The notes below the pieces were generated by a model that worked only from the letters and a program-made list of their open reading frames with translations, did not search any database and was not told where the DNA came from. Below are positions 23,968 through 34,993 of a DNA stretch of 64,000 nucleotides, one piece after another. Within the stretch, counting starts at the first letter, position 1, and every line of letters begins with the position of its first letter. Source of the DNA: Viscum album (taxonomy: Eukaryota > Streptophyta > Magnoliopsida > Santalales > Viscaceae); NCBI GenBank assembly GCA_963277665.1, contig OY728142.1, positions 10,864,001-10,928,000 on the forward strand, written 5' to 3'. A program made the position numbers and the translations under genes.

Positions 23968-24599
23968 GCGGTTCTTTTCGTTGACTTACTATTTGGATCC
24001 ATAGTCAGGGATAGGACGAATGGTAGTTGGTAATAAGTTGTGCCCGGGCATAGCTAACCCGTGTACAGGGAAAATCCAGTCTACCTCGTATTTTTCAATT
24101 CTTTGATTTTGCAAATTTTACAGTTGATTTGATTTCACCGTTGGGTGACACACTTGAGATTGTGCTGTTTATAATTTATCTATGGGTTCTATTTAGTTGC
24201 AACCTAATGAGATGAGGGTATGCCATCTCATGTATCATATTGGCACATGTTAGAAATCACATGCCATGCATAGTTCCATGCCATGTAGGTGCATTATAAA
24301 TTCGCATGTTGTTGTGATAGTTGTTGTGCTAGAAAATCATGTTGTTGTGATAGCTGCTTGATAAATACCTGCTCTGTGATAGGGTATTATTTGTGTGAGC
24401 TTGTTTATAGAATGGACGCCAAACTTTGGTTTTTGGGGAGTATGGGCCCCCATTGACCGTAATTTGGTGGATCATTGACTGTTTATTGGTTATAACACAT
24501 ATGAGATGTCAAACTTTGATTCGTGGGGAGTATGGGCCCCCAAGGGTCGGAATTTGACACTTAGGTGTTGTTTTTCAGTATTTTCTGGGTTCTGAGGAA

Positions 24600-25312
24600 G
24601 TTTCTGAGGCATACTGTCTGGAAACCCAGTATACACGCCGTGTAGTATTTTTATACACGTCATGTATGTTCTTCTGTTCGGGAAGAAAAATAAACTTTTT
24701 GAGTACACGTTGTGTACCCTGAGTACACGCAGTGTAGTCTCTTACCGTGTCACAAACCGTGTGGTCGGAGACATGGGGTAGGGAAATTCTTGGGTAAAAC
24801 ACGCCATGTGTCTTTTGTACACGCCGTGTAGTGTTGACCCGAAGTCCGACCGTGTAACTAACAACACGGGTCGGTGAACTCCTTGATAGAACATGCTGTG
24901 TCAATAGTGGACATGCCAGGTAGTGTGACCTGGGGACTCAACCGTGTAACTAACAACACGGGCCAGTGTCACCTCTCCCTGAATATGTCATGTACCTTTG
25001 GGACACGCCGTGTAGTCTTGTCTGAGGACAGACCGTGTGGTGTTAGCCGGGTGGCTATGAAACGGGGTGATGTATACGCCGTGTATGGGTGTAACACGCC
25101 GTGTAGTGTCAAGCCGAGTAGTCAGCCATGTCACAAACGACATGGGCAGTTGGAAAATAACACCATACATGCCATGTGGATTATATACACGCTGTGTAGT
25201 TTTTATTCAATGGAAGATGTGTGGCTTAGCCGTGTAGAAGGACCCGGGCAGGGTAAGGGAAGTCAAGTACACGCCGTGTAGTCATTGTACACGCCGTGTA
25301 GTCTTGTTTTTC
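24600..25312 (+). repeat. Leader array: ~92-bp units with paired ACACGCCGTGT palindromes
   Basis: Sixteen palindrome copies in eight pairs (first members near 24,633, 24,702, 24,797, 24,889, 24,984, 25,072, 25,166, 25,267). The second member of each pair lies about 16-21 bp further on, usually 20-21. Units repeat about every 89-102 bp. Between pairs lies another inverted repeat, CCGTGTAACTAACAACACGG (24,849 and 24,940, with variants). The array occupies the untranslated leader between primer site and gag. Open frames across it (24,874-25,281 and the minus-strand ones) are by-products of the repeats. Confidence 0.9.
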
Positions 25313-25472
25313 AAATTTTGAAATGCTTCTTCCTCTTATTTCCTTTGTGGTTCCTTCACTTTTCGGTCATAATAATCTTGAATCTAAGGCGTTCTTTTGA
25401 CCTTTTAGTGTCATTCCGCCTAGATGACCGCGAGTTGTTCGCCAGGAGAGCGGCGACGATTATACGCCGGAG

Positions 25473-26542
25473 ATGGTGGGCCATGGGCTACCAGTTGATC
25501 CTCCAGCAGAGCCAGATGCGGCGCCAGCTACTATAACGGACACAGGCGCGGAGGCGCAGTTCCATGAAGGCTTTAGGCAGTTTATGCAGACCTTTCAGGG
25601 AGCACCACAGGCTGCCACATCTATGGCTGAGCTGACACGTATCTTCCAGCAGCAGCATCCGCCTACGTTTTCAGGGGATGGCGGACCACAGGCCGCGGAG
25701 TCTTGGCTAGGATCGATGCAGACTATTTTCGAGCATCTTGAGATGCCTCCAGGGAAAAGGTTCAAGCTCGCGACTTACATGCTGCATGATTCCTCCAAGA
25801 GGTGATGGGATGTTACCACCCAGACAGAGAATCACAGAGACATGGCGTGGGAAGATTTTCAGGCAGTCTTCTATGATTTCTTATTTCCCGAGACGCTGAG
25901 GGAAGATAAAGCTCGAGAGTTCATGAATCTGAAGCAGGGATGTCAGTGATGGACTATTCTGCTCACTTCACCGAGCTTCAGCGTTTTGCACCCATGCTGG
26001 TGGGTGATGAGATACTGAGAGCCAGAAGTTTTGAGGATGGTCTTCGGTATGACATCCGAGCGCTGGTGAATGTTTTCAGGTTGCCTTCAGTACACGCTAT
26101 TGTGAACCAGGCACTGATTACTGAGAGGAACCTACAGGAATCTAGTGGTGTGGGCCAGGGCGGTTCAGCACTAGTTACTGGTACTATTTCTACTAGCAAG
26201 AGGAAGAGACAGATGGACTTCTCTCAGGGTGGCTGTACTAGCCAGGCAGCGTCTTCAGGTGGCCCGACCAGGTGCTACCAGTGTGGCAGAGAGGGGCACA
26301 AGAGACCGCAGTGTCCACGAGACCCAGTGGAGTGCCGAGCTTGCGACAAGATGGGTCATCTGCAACGCTTTTGTAGGGCATTTCTACCTGTGGCTAGTGA
26401 GAGGGGTTCTGTGCAGACTTCGTGTGCGGGAGCAGGACCAGTGGCTTCTTACCAGTCAGGGAACTGGAATACATCAGGGTGTACAGGCAGAGATGGTGGT
26501 CATGGCCATGGTAGCCAGACACCAGGATCTCAGAGGCAATAG
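25473..26542 (+). pseudogene. gag of element 2, with two zinc knuckles
   Basis: First part 25,473-25,805 (MVGHGLPVDPPAEPDAAPAT..., including FSGDGGPQAAESWLGSMQTI) ends at a TGA where a Trp codon is expected. A frame change near 25,935-25,940 leads to the second part, 25,940-26,542. Residues 112-125 and 132-145 of that part are two CX2CX4HX4C zinc knuckles (CYQCGREGHKRPQC and CRACDKMGHLQRFC). Two knuckles is notable, since a single one is more usual in this group. The protein is the capsid/nucleocapsid precursor that packages element RNA. This copy cannot make it whole. Confidence 0.9.
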
Positions 26543-26596
26543 GGCGGGACAGCTCAAGGTAGCCAGGTTGTGTCGCAGGGCCGCGACACTGGGTAG

Positions 26597-27004
26597 GCTT
26601 ATACAGTGCAGCAGACCCAGCACGAGCAGGATCCCGGACCTTCTACAGTCAGAGGTACTATTTTAGTAGCTTCTGTCATATCTTCAGTACTTTTTGATAT
26701 GGGTGCTATGCATAGTTTCATATCTGTACCCGTTGTGGAGATCCTTGGGCTCTGTGTTTCTACTTCTTCTGATATCATGACGTTAGACACTCCGTTGGGG
26801 ACTAGAATGGTTGTTGTGCGTCAATGCAAGGAGTTCCCCCTTGAGGTTGGAGGGTGTCTCTTTATATGGGGCCTCTATGTCTTGAAGATGATGAGCTATG
26901 ATGTCATTATCGGGATGGACTGGTTGGTTCCCTTTCGATCCTTTGTAGACTGTTATCATCTCAGGGTGAGTTTCACGTCACCAGAGGGCGGAGAGTTTCT
27001 ATAA
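26597..27004 (+). pseudogene. Aspartic protease region of element 2
   Basis: Same frame as gag and pol. The catalytic motif reads LFDMGAMHSF. Asp-Met-Gly at 26,696-26,704 replaces the family's Asp-Thr-Gly (or Asp-Ser-Gly), consistent with one C-to-T change (ACG to ATG). Loss of the hydroxyl residue should cripple processing of the polyprotein, on top of the stop codons. The downstream block MSYDVIIGMDWLVPFRSFVD is well kept. Confidence 0.85.
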
Positions 27005-27025
27005 AAGGGCAAGTGGGATGTTCAG

Positions 27026-27905
27026 GTGAGTCGAGCTGGACCAGAGCATCATGGGCGAGGTGGAGTCACGACCCAGATTGCGAGCTTGTATCTGGATGAC
27101 CACGGGACTTGTCAGACAGATTTCCCTCCAGTTGTTGATCATTTCAAGTATGTCTTCTCGGATGACTTTTCAGGTCTACCTCCGGAGCGAGAAGTGGATT
27201 TCTCTATCAAGCTTGTTCCAGGGGTAGCACCTGTGTCCATTCCTCCTTATAGGATGGCTACACCTGAGCTTTAGGAGCTCAAGAGGCAGTTAGAGGAGTT
27301 GCAGGCAAAGGGATTTATCTGACCCAGTACTTCTCCTTGGGGTTATCCGATCCTTTTTGCGAAGAAGGTGGATGGTACCCTTAGACTTTACGTGGATTAT
27401 CGGAAGCTGAACCAGTTGACGGTTAAGAATCGATATCCCTTGTCGAGGATATATGATCTTTTTGATCAGCTTCGTGGAGCACGAGTGTTCTCGAATATTG
27501 ACCTGAGGTCAGGATATCATCATCTGCACGTTAGACCATCTGATATACCTCTCACAGCTTTCAGGAGCAGGTATGGTCTGTACGAGTACTTGGTTATGCC
27601 GTTCGGACTCACGAACGTGCCAGTAGTTTTCATGCCTCTAATGAATTGTGTGTTCCATCCGTATCTTGATTCTTTTGTGGTAGTATTCATGGACGACATC
27701 TTGGTGTACTCTCACACTCAGCATGACCATGCCACCCATCTTGAGATCGTATTGAGTACACTGAGAGAGCATCAGATATATGATAAGCTCTCGAAGTGCC
27801 ACTTTTGGATGGACCAGATTCACTTCTTGGGTCATATCATCTCAGAGGCAGGAGTTGCAGTAGACCTGTAGAAGGTGATAGCAGTAGTTTCCTAGGAGCA
27901 TCCTA
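27026..27905 (+). pseudogene. Reverse transcriptase of element 2
   Basis: Readable as a nearly continuous frame. FSGLPPEREVDFSIKLVPG (about 27,170-27,220) precedes in-frame stops at about 27,272 and 27,320. From 27,368, [29 protein letters not shown] and [14 protein letters not shown] follow. The catalytic FMDDILVYS is intact (Asp-Asp at residues 109-110 of the 27,368 frame, about 27,692-27,697). [13 protein letters not shown] then leads to two stops near 27,870-27,895. The enzyme would copy element RNA into DNA. Confidence 0.92.
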
Positions 27906-27910
27906 AGAAC

Positions 27911-28730
27911 GTGTTTGAGATACGGAGTTTCTTAGGGCTGGCTGGTTACTACAGATGCTTCATACAGGACTTCTCCCGCTTAGAAACACCGTTGACGGGA
28001 CTGACTAAGAAGGGTGAAAAGTTATTTTGGTTAGAAGCTTGCGAGGCAGATCTTCAAGACCTGAAGGGAAGGTTGACATCAACATCGATCCTGATACTCC
28101 CAAAGTAGGGGAAGATCTATATAGTTTACTGTGATGCATCAGGGATTTGGATGGGAGCAGTTTTGATGTAGGGCGACCGAGTTGTTGCGTACGGGTCTCA
28201 GTAATTGAGGTCACATGAGCGGAATTACCCGACGCATGATCTAGAGTTGGCTGCAGTTGTTCATGTGTTGCGCTGTTGGAGACATTATCTGTTGGGAGAG
28301 CATTTTGTGGTTTTCACCGACCACAAAAGCCTCAATTATATCTTTACTCAGCGTGACCTGAATCTGAGGCAGAGAAGGTGGGTTGAGTACCTATAGTCCT
28401 TCGATTTTGAGCTTGCCTATACACCTGATAACGTTTATGTAGTATCTAACGCACTAAGCAGAAAGACTCAGATACAGGCAGTGAAGGAGGCCAGTGGTGA
28501 GTGGCAGCTCATGGATTTGTTCTCTAAGATGCATCTGGAGGTGCATGACAGTCAGGGGTAGACTTATCTTTCATCTTTAGCTGTGACATCTAACCTCCTG
28601 GACAGAGTGAGGATGAGTCAACTATCTGATCCGGAAGGCCTAGTTCTATAGGAGTCGGTGGCAAGTGAGGACCCTCCTCCTGGTTGGACAATAGGCGACG
28701 ACGAGGTCCTGCATTTCCATGGATGAGTAT
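27911..28730 (+). pseudogene. RNase H region of element 2
   Basis: RSFLGLAGYYRCFIQDFSRL starts the connection. YCDASGIWMGAVLM (28,129-28,170) carries the first RNase H aspartate. [27 protein letters not shown] holds the glutamate, and [13 protein letters not shown] the next aspartate. ALSRKTQIQAV ends the domain near 28,480. Stops at about 28,106, 28,168, 28,202, 28,394 and 28,558 interrupt it. Most are single-base changes of Gln codons. The role is removal of the RNA strand during reverse transcription. Confidence 0.9.
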
Positions 28731-29758
28731 GGGTTCCAGGGGATATATGTGAGGAGTTGATGTGGGAGTTTCATGCTTCGGCTTGGGCAGTTCATCCTGG
28801 GGTTACCAAGATGTACCGTGACTTGAGGTGTCAGTACTGGTGGTCGGGTATGAATAGAGATGTAGCTGGGTTTGTTACAAGATGTTCCACCTGTCAGCAG
28901 GTGAAGGTAGAGCATCAGAGACCAGCTAGGTTGTTACAGCAGTTACCCATTCCAGAGTGGAAATGGGATGATGTCGTGATGGATTTCATGACGGGATTGT
29001 CGAGGTCACCTTGAGGCAATGACGTCGTGTGGGTTGTTGTGGACAGACTCATGAAGGTAGCTCACTTCTTGCTGATTAAGGAGACCTTCGGTGTAGACGA
29101 GATCGGGAGGCTATATATTCGAGAGATCGTACGTCTTCATGGGGTCCCTCGTTCTATCATTTCAGATAGGGACGCCCGATTTATGTCCCGTTTCTGGCAG
29201 AGTTTTCAGAGGGCACTGGGTACACAGGTGCTTCTGAGCACAGCATACCACCCTCAAACAGATGGCCAGTTAGAGCATACGATACAGGTGCTAGAGGACA
29301 TGATGCGCACATGCGTCCTAGACTTTGGGGGCTCTTGGGAGAAGTATATACCCTTAGTCGAGTTTGCCTATAACAATAGTTTTCAGGAAACTATTGAGAT
29401 GGCACCATACGAGGCTTTATATGGTAGGTCATGTCGTTCACCTTTGTGCTGGATAGAGGCAAGTGAGGTAGCTTTACTGGGACCACAGCTCGTGCAGGAT
29501 ACATTTGAGTAGGTCCAGTTGATTTGGAAGCAGATGGCTACCACACAGTCTTGACAGAAGTCATATGCTGATCGCCATAGACGAACTTTGGAGTTCGTGG
29601 TCGGGGATCAGGTTTTCTTGCATGTTTCGCCGAGACTGGGACACAAGCGGATCAGGATACAGGGTAAGCTTTCACCGAGGTATGTAGGGTCATTCGAGAT
29701 TCTGGAGAGAGTCGGGATGGTTTCCTATCGGTTGCAGTTACCGCAGCGATACTGATCC
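28730..29758 (+). pseudogene. Integrase of element 2
   Basis: The HHCC zinc-binding domain is readable at 28,757-28,905 (FHASAWAVHPGVTKMYRDL ... RCSTCQQVK). The catalytic core follows: DDVVMDFMTGL (first Asp), SIISDRDARF (second Asp, about 29,153-29,182) and YHPQTDGQLEHTIQ (Glu, about 29,250-29,290). The catalytic triad is therefore kept. The GPY/F-type C-terminal region follows (GDQVFLHVSPRLG, KLSPRYVGSFEILERVG). Stops occur after SRSP (about 29,012), FE (29,511), ATTQS (about 29,552) and QRY (about 29,754). The CGA/CAG-to-stop pattern points to decay by C-to-T change. Confidence 0.92.
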
Positions 29759-30016
29759 ATGCACGATGTCTTCCATATGTCTCAGTTGCGTCGCTATCAT
29801 TCAGACCCGTCTCACATTTTTCAGCCTGAGGAGGTTGAGCTGGAGGCATATGCGTCCTTTGAGGAGCATCTGATTCGTATCGTTGACAGGAGCACGAAGG
29901 TTCTTCGAGGTCGGTTAGTTCCTCTCGTACGGGTGCTATGGCAGCATGGGAGAGTGCAGGACAAGACCTGGGAGTGGGAGACCGACGTACGTGCTCAGTG
30001 TCCAGAGCTGTTCTGA
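29759..30016 (+). pseudogene. C-terminal chromodomain of element 2
   Basis: The 85-codon stretch HDVFHMSQLRRYHSDPSHIF ends the integrase fold. FEEHLIRIVDRSTKVLRGRL, then VLWQHGRVQDKTWEWETD, forms the chromodomain typical of Tekay/Del chromoviruses, ending RAQCPELF just before the stop. In the family this domain is thought to steer integration to modified chromatin. The usual aromatic cage is only partly conserved in this clade. Confidence 0.85.
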
Positions 30017-30065
30017 GTTTTATCTTCGCCACCCTGTGAAAGGAAATTCGGGGATGAAATGCTAT

Positions 30066-30076
30066 AAGGGGGGAAG
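30066..30076 (+). promoter_or_regulatory. Polypurine tract of element 2
   Basis: AAGGGGGGAAG lies 2 nt before the 3' LTR start at 30,079. This is the expected position for the plus-strand primer. Confidence 0.85.
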
Positions 30077-30078
30077 TT

Positions 30079-32110
30079 TGTAAGAACCCGGTTCTTATTT
30101 TTGAGGTACGGGCTTCTTCTTTTCTCTTTTCCTTAAGTGTTTTTGAGAAAATATGGAAAATGGGGAAAAATCCTAAATTTTGGAACTACACACCGTGTAC
30201 TTTTTCCACATGCTGTGTACTTTTGGCCGTGTTGGGATGAGTACACGGGGCGTGTAGCCATGTCGGCGACGAAGGGTGTAGGAACCGACTACACGCCGTG
30301 TAGTGGTACTTTACATGTCGTGTAGTCAGTCGGCAGGCCTAAACAGTAAGGTGGTGGTGTAGCCGCCAGCTGGGCGACAGTGCACACCATGTACTCGGGA
30401 GTACATGCCATGTACTCATGTCGACGGATGAATAGTGTGGTGGTGCCGCCAGAGGAACAGTTAAATGAAGGAAGTACATGTCATGTGCTCAGAAGTACAC
30501 ATCGTGTAATTTGTTTTTTCAGCTTAAAATAGGCAGTAGCCTCCTCATTTGGCAGAGGAGGCATTTGAGCCGTTTTGGAGCCAAAGGAGGAGGCCGAACC
30601 TTTGAAGATCCGTTGAGTGTTCGTCTGGAATCCGATTCCGCCTCGGAGGATCTCGTTGGAACCGCACGGGTAAGCCCTTTATTCTCCTTAATCAATTCTT
30701 ACCAATTATTTCCCGAGGGAAAGTTATTTACGTTTGAATGGGTTTTCTTGTTCATCAGATCTACATCATTCTTGGGCGTTTCTTGGATTGGCGTTTGTGT
30801 ATAATGCTCGTTGGCGTATAAGGTAGGTGGCTTGGTGTAAATTTCCAACTGTTGTGCGTTTTTGTGCGTTTTCGTACCACGAACCCATGTTGGGGTGTCG
30901 TGTGGCTAAGGTCATTTCTATATTTAATGCCTAGAATTTCATAGGTGATTAAATTGTGATAATAAAATGCTGGTTGGGATCGTTTCTTGGATCCAGAACC
31001 ACCCCAGGGGTTTGTTTCATTGTTTATCCGTTTGGCCAAGATACCCGAGGGTATGCATTTAAAGTAGTAATCGTAGAATTTCCTTGAGAGGAATTGATTT
31101 TTTACTACATTTTGACATGTTGGGCATGGCCCGGTTACCTATTTAGCCTGAGGGCGTTGTTGTGATTAGCATGTGGGCACTGCATTGTATTAGCCTGAGG
31201 GCATGAATGTATTAGCTTGAGGGAAACATACTATTTCTCCTCAGGGAAACCTTTCTTGCCTGATGGATTAACTTTGGTGCCTGAGGGAGACACTTCCTAC
31301 GCCTGAGGGCAATTTCTGTTACACCTGAGGGAAATACCTACAGGTTGGATTCTGTATAGCCTGAGGGAAAGCCTGAGGGCGTGGTTTACTATTTTAGCCT
31401 GAGGGCACGGTTCTAGTTGGCCTGAGGGCTTGGTGCTGTTGAGTACAAAAATGTTACTAAATTAAATGAATTAAATGAATAATAAAATGGCAATTAAATT
31501 GTTAAGTTAGTTACTTTTCAGTACTGCTTACTTTATTGCATTTTATTATTGCACACTATTGTTGCATGCTTACACGCAGTTGGGCACGGGCCTTTGGTGG
31601 GTGCCTACTAAGATATATTTCTAACAACCTGTTTGGGTCACACTTTTCGGACCAAACAGATTATGTTTCTACAGGTGTAGATAGGGTCAAGAGTCCCTAT
31701 ACAGGTACTTGACTGTTGCTGAGGAGTAGGAGGGCATGGGACCGAGCCTAGGCTCGCGATGCTGCTGCCAGCTGTTTGCTTTGTTTTTCTGTACTCTGCT
31801 TTTTGATATATTGTATTGATGTATAACATGCTCTAGATTTTTTCTTAGTACTTGAGGCATGTAGCATCACTATTTATACTGTTGATTATTTCTGGTGTGT
31901 ATGGTTTACTGCTTCCTCTGTTTATTATATGTTTTATTTCAATTCCGTTGCGCTACAATTTGACAAATGAGGGCATAGTTTCCCCACTATCAAACCTGGG
32001 CCCTCGCTGCTAGTCAACAGCCTCTGGCGTTTGGGTAAATGCGCTTGAGATCACGTGCTGAACCGGGTTCGGGGCACCCTTTGCGTGGCACCCGGGTCCG
32101 GGACGTTACA
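30079..32110 (+). repeat. 3' LTR of element 2
   Basis: 2,032 bp, starting TGTAAGAACCCGG and ending GGACGTTACA, followed by the TSD copy ACAGT (32,111-32,115). It repeats the palindrome pairs (30,187-30,512) and the GCCTGAGGG array (31,140-31,430) of the 5' LTR. Most differences from the 5' copy are CG-to-TG or CG-to-CA, plus small length changes in the motif array. Confidence 0.95.
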
Positions 32111-32115
32111 ACAGT

Positions 32116-33555
32116 TATCCTTAACCTATGTTTATGATGAAGTTTTATAAGTTGTTGTCACATTTCCCATGTTACATTTATGTTATCATGATATATCATG
32201 CCTTATTGTTCATGTTTCTAATCCTCACTCCTTTTATTACTCATTGATATGCCTATTGTCTAACATGTATTATCTTATTCATTTTATGCTATTTTTATTC
32301 CCTTATTTAGTTTTATAGCTCACACATTTCATATGCATGTCCCTAGGTGACCCCATGCAGTTTTAAGTGTGATAATGTTAAGAAATTTTTAAATAAAGAT
32401 GAAGTTTTTCCTTTATTTAAGTTGTTATGTAATGTACCTAATTCCCAAATACACTAGACTCCTCAATATTTTGGGTTGTATTAAGTTTAATATTATGTAA
32501 TAAATCATGTATTAATGTGTAATAAAGCGAAGAGTTAATATATGTTCACCCACGCACACACCCCCATGCATGCACACACACTTATATGCGTGTGCGTGGA
32601 TGTATCCATGCATGCACCGATGGGTATGAGAAATATGTGCACACACACACAAGTTACTACATATTTGGTTAACCTTTCAGTTGTAACTGTTTTGTATTAT
32701 CATGTATAAAAGTTTTCCTCGAGTTGCAGTCTAATGGTTGCATCTATACGGGTATCATGGGAGTTCTCATGGTCGAGTCTCCCTGATTATTTGTAGATGC
32801 ATTAGATTTCTTTATTTCTTTGTAATACCCCTTCCCTTTTACTGATTTAAATATACAACACTTATTATTATTATTTTATTATCATGGATATGATATTTTT
32901 TGATTAACCTGAAATTTATTCCAAACCCTATACGATGTCTGACTTTAGTTCTCAATGATCCACCATCCCTACGCTGCTTCCGCTACCACTTTTCTACTAC
33001 ATTAGTGACCACCACTGCCTCAGATAGAGTTTTTTATGTGTTTTCTGGATTTGTTTTAAATATGCATAGGTTAATTTTAAAAAAAAATATGTATGAAAGG
33101 AGGAAAGCCCCCTTTCATAAGAATAAAAAAATTAATTTAATTATATAAGTTTTTATATTTATAAATATATATATTTGTATATTATTATATATATATTGTG
33201 TTTGTTTTAGGTTATTTATAATTATATCATTAATATTTTAAAGTAAAAATGTTATGTTTTTAAGCAATAGATTTTGTAGTGCTCACATTTTTATTCAAAT
33301 ACAGAAACCAATTATATTTTGAAATCACATGAGGAGAGGTGGATTTACATGTTGATAATAGAAGGAGGTTGGTTTATCTAGCCATTAGAGCCCACAATAA
33401 CATATTTATAACATGACTTATTTTGGTTTTAAAGAACTATTATTATATTCCTAATTTTACCAAGAACAACATATATTTTTCTTTCCTTGACATTAATAAA
33501 TTTATTTTCAAGTTTTAAAATAAATAATGCTAGTTTTATAAAGGATATTACGTAT
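32116..33555. other. AT-rich spacer with CA/TG-rich microsatellite
   Basis: Target-site sequence right of element 2. At 32,545-32,660 there is a CA/TG-rich simple-repeat patch (CACACACCC, GCATGCACACACAC, GTGTGCGTGG). No gene-like frame was seen. The left part of the copia element below should lie here, but no gag or integrase was recognised. Confidence 0.5.
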
Positions 33556-33559
33556 AAAA

Positions 33560-34620
33560 CCCTTTAGATAAAATAATTATGGTCAATTGATGTCCCACAT
33601 TTCTAGAATGGGAACTTATTCTAAAGAAGGATATTGAGAGAAATATTGACATCAATGAAGTTGATTCTCAGGATACACAAGAGTTGGTGCATGAATAGAT
33701 TCCACAGTTTCTTATAGAAGATTTGTTCTTGAAACACAAATACTATGTAGGAGCCTCATATAGGTTATAGAATTATAAATATATGGTTTTATAGTCACTA
33801 TATATGGTGACTTGTTATTGGTTGAAAATAATGACCCTCTTTCCTATAAGGAGGGAATAGAGAGCTCAGAAGCTACAAGATATAAAGAATCCATGAATTC
33901 AAAAATGGATTCCATGTATCTGAACTGAGTATGGGTTCTGGTTGATATTCAAGTTGATATAAATATCATTGGGTGAAAATGGGTATTTAAGAGAAAATTG
34001 GTCATGGAAGTTAAATTGAATAGATATAAATAAAGGCTAGCGACTAAAGGGTTTAAACAATAATAATACATTGGATATAATGAAAACTTTTCTCTAGTTT
34101 CCATATTTAAATCCCTCAAAATTATGCTTTCCATTGAAGCTTTCCATGATTATGAGATTTGGCATATGTATGTCAAAACATATTTCCTTAATAGAAACCT
34201 TTAGGAAGATGTATATATGACTCGACCTGAAGGGATTTTTACTCTAGGAAATTCTAATAAGATATGAAAGTTATAAAGATCCATCTATAGATTGAATTAA
34301 GAATCTCAGTCATGGAACATTTGGTTTGATGAATCCATAAAATATTTTGATTTCATAAATAATGAATATGATCCATGTGTTTAAAATTAGTTTAGTGGGA
34401 GTGTGGTCATATTCCTAGTAGTGTATGTTGATGACTTATTACTTATCAAAAATAACATAGTAGTCTTACAATCAATTAAGGGATAATTAAGCAAGTTATT
34501 CTTCATGATGGACTTAGGTAAAGCATTTTATATCCTTGGAATCAGGATCATTTGTGGTGGATCCAAAATAATTCTTAGACTATGTTAAGGTATATATATT
34601 GACCAAATACTATTATATAG
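33560..34620 (+). pseudogene. Ty1/copia reverse transcriptase remnant
   Basis: Forward-strand pieces with many stops: ERNIDINEVDSQDTQELVHE (about 33,637-33,700, linker), KMDSMYLN and KWVFKRKL (33,900-34,010), MLSIEAFHDYEIWHMYVKTYFLNRNL (34,121-34,200) and EDVYMTRPEGI (34,206-34,240). GSVVIFLVVYVDDLLLIKN (34,394-34,452) holds the catalytic YVDD, and MDLGKAFYILGIRI follows (34,508-34,550). Order and motifs are those of Ty1/copia, which differs from the gypsy type elsewhere in the window. Neither LTRs nor integrase were found, so this is a truncated and decayed piece. Confidence 0.88.
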
Positions 34621-34908
34621 AATTAGAATATATCAGTAAAAGGTGGAGCTTGAGCAGAAAGTATTCACTTTAGAAGGGTTCAATATCTATGGTTCGTTTT
34701 AATCTATAATATTCAAACTTCCTTAATATTTTATTGAAAATAAATTTTAGTATTATTTTAAACCATTACAATGGTATTTATAATCCTTTTTTACATTCCT
34801 TTCATTTTCATTTATTTATTATATTTATGAAAATAATTTTATTTTTAACAACTTTTTATATGTTTAGGATCCATTTTAAATTTTATTTAGATTGTTTTTA
34901 TAGTGTAT

Positions 34909-34993
34909 ATTTTATAAGATTTTAAAGTTTCCTACTTGAAATTTAATAAGTTTTCCTATGTTTCAAGTAGTCGACTTTGAAATCTTATAAAAT
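34909..34993. repeat. Small inverted repeat (33-bp arms, 19-bp loop)
   Basis: The left arm 34,909-34,941 begins ATTTTATAAGATTTTAAAG and ends CTACTTGAAA. The right arm 34,961-34,993 begins TTTCAAGTAG and ends ATCTTATAAAAT. They pair with about four mismatches. It could be a decayed MITE or a transcribed hairpin. No target duplication is evident. Confidence 0.7.

Larger units (their letters stand above)
21952..32110 (+). mobile_element. Element 2: complete Tekay/Del-like Ty3/gypsy chromovirus
   Basis: A full element of 10,159 bp. It has LTRs starting TGTAAGAACCC and ending TTACA, TSD ACAGT on both sides, a Met-tRNA primer site, a long repeat-filled leader, gag with two zinc knuckles, protease, reverse transcriptase, RNase H, integrase, a C-terminal chromodomain and a polypurine tract. 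From 25,940 to 30,016 all coding pieces share one frame, interrupted only by point stops. Most stops are explained by C-to-T changes (CAG, CAA, CGA or TGG turned to stop). The LTRs look about 94-95% identical in the first 185 bp, with differences concentrated at CpG, so the insertion is much younger than element 1. Confidence 0.97.

Noticed and set aside
24575..25281. Open frames of 60-135 codons on both strands across the leader array
   Set aside because: They are read through tandem repeats, their proteins repeat TRRV/TPCS motifs, and none continues gag.
24600..25312. Possible CRISPR-like array of regularly spaced palindromes
   Set aside because: The repeats are 11 bp, degenerate and paired, inside a plant retrotransposon leader. 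There are no unique spacers, no cas genes, and the host is a plant.
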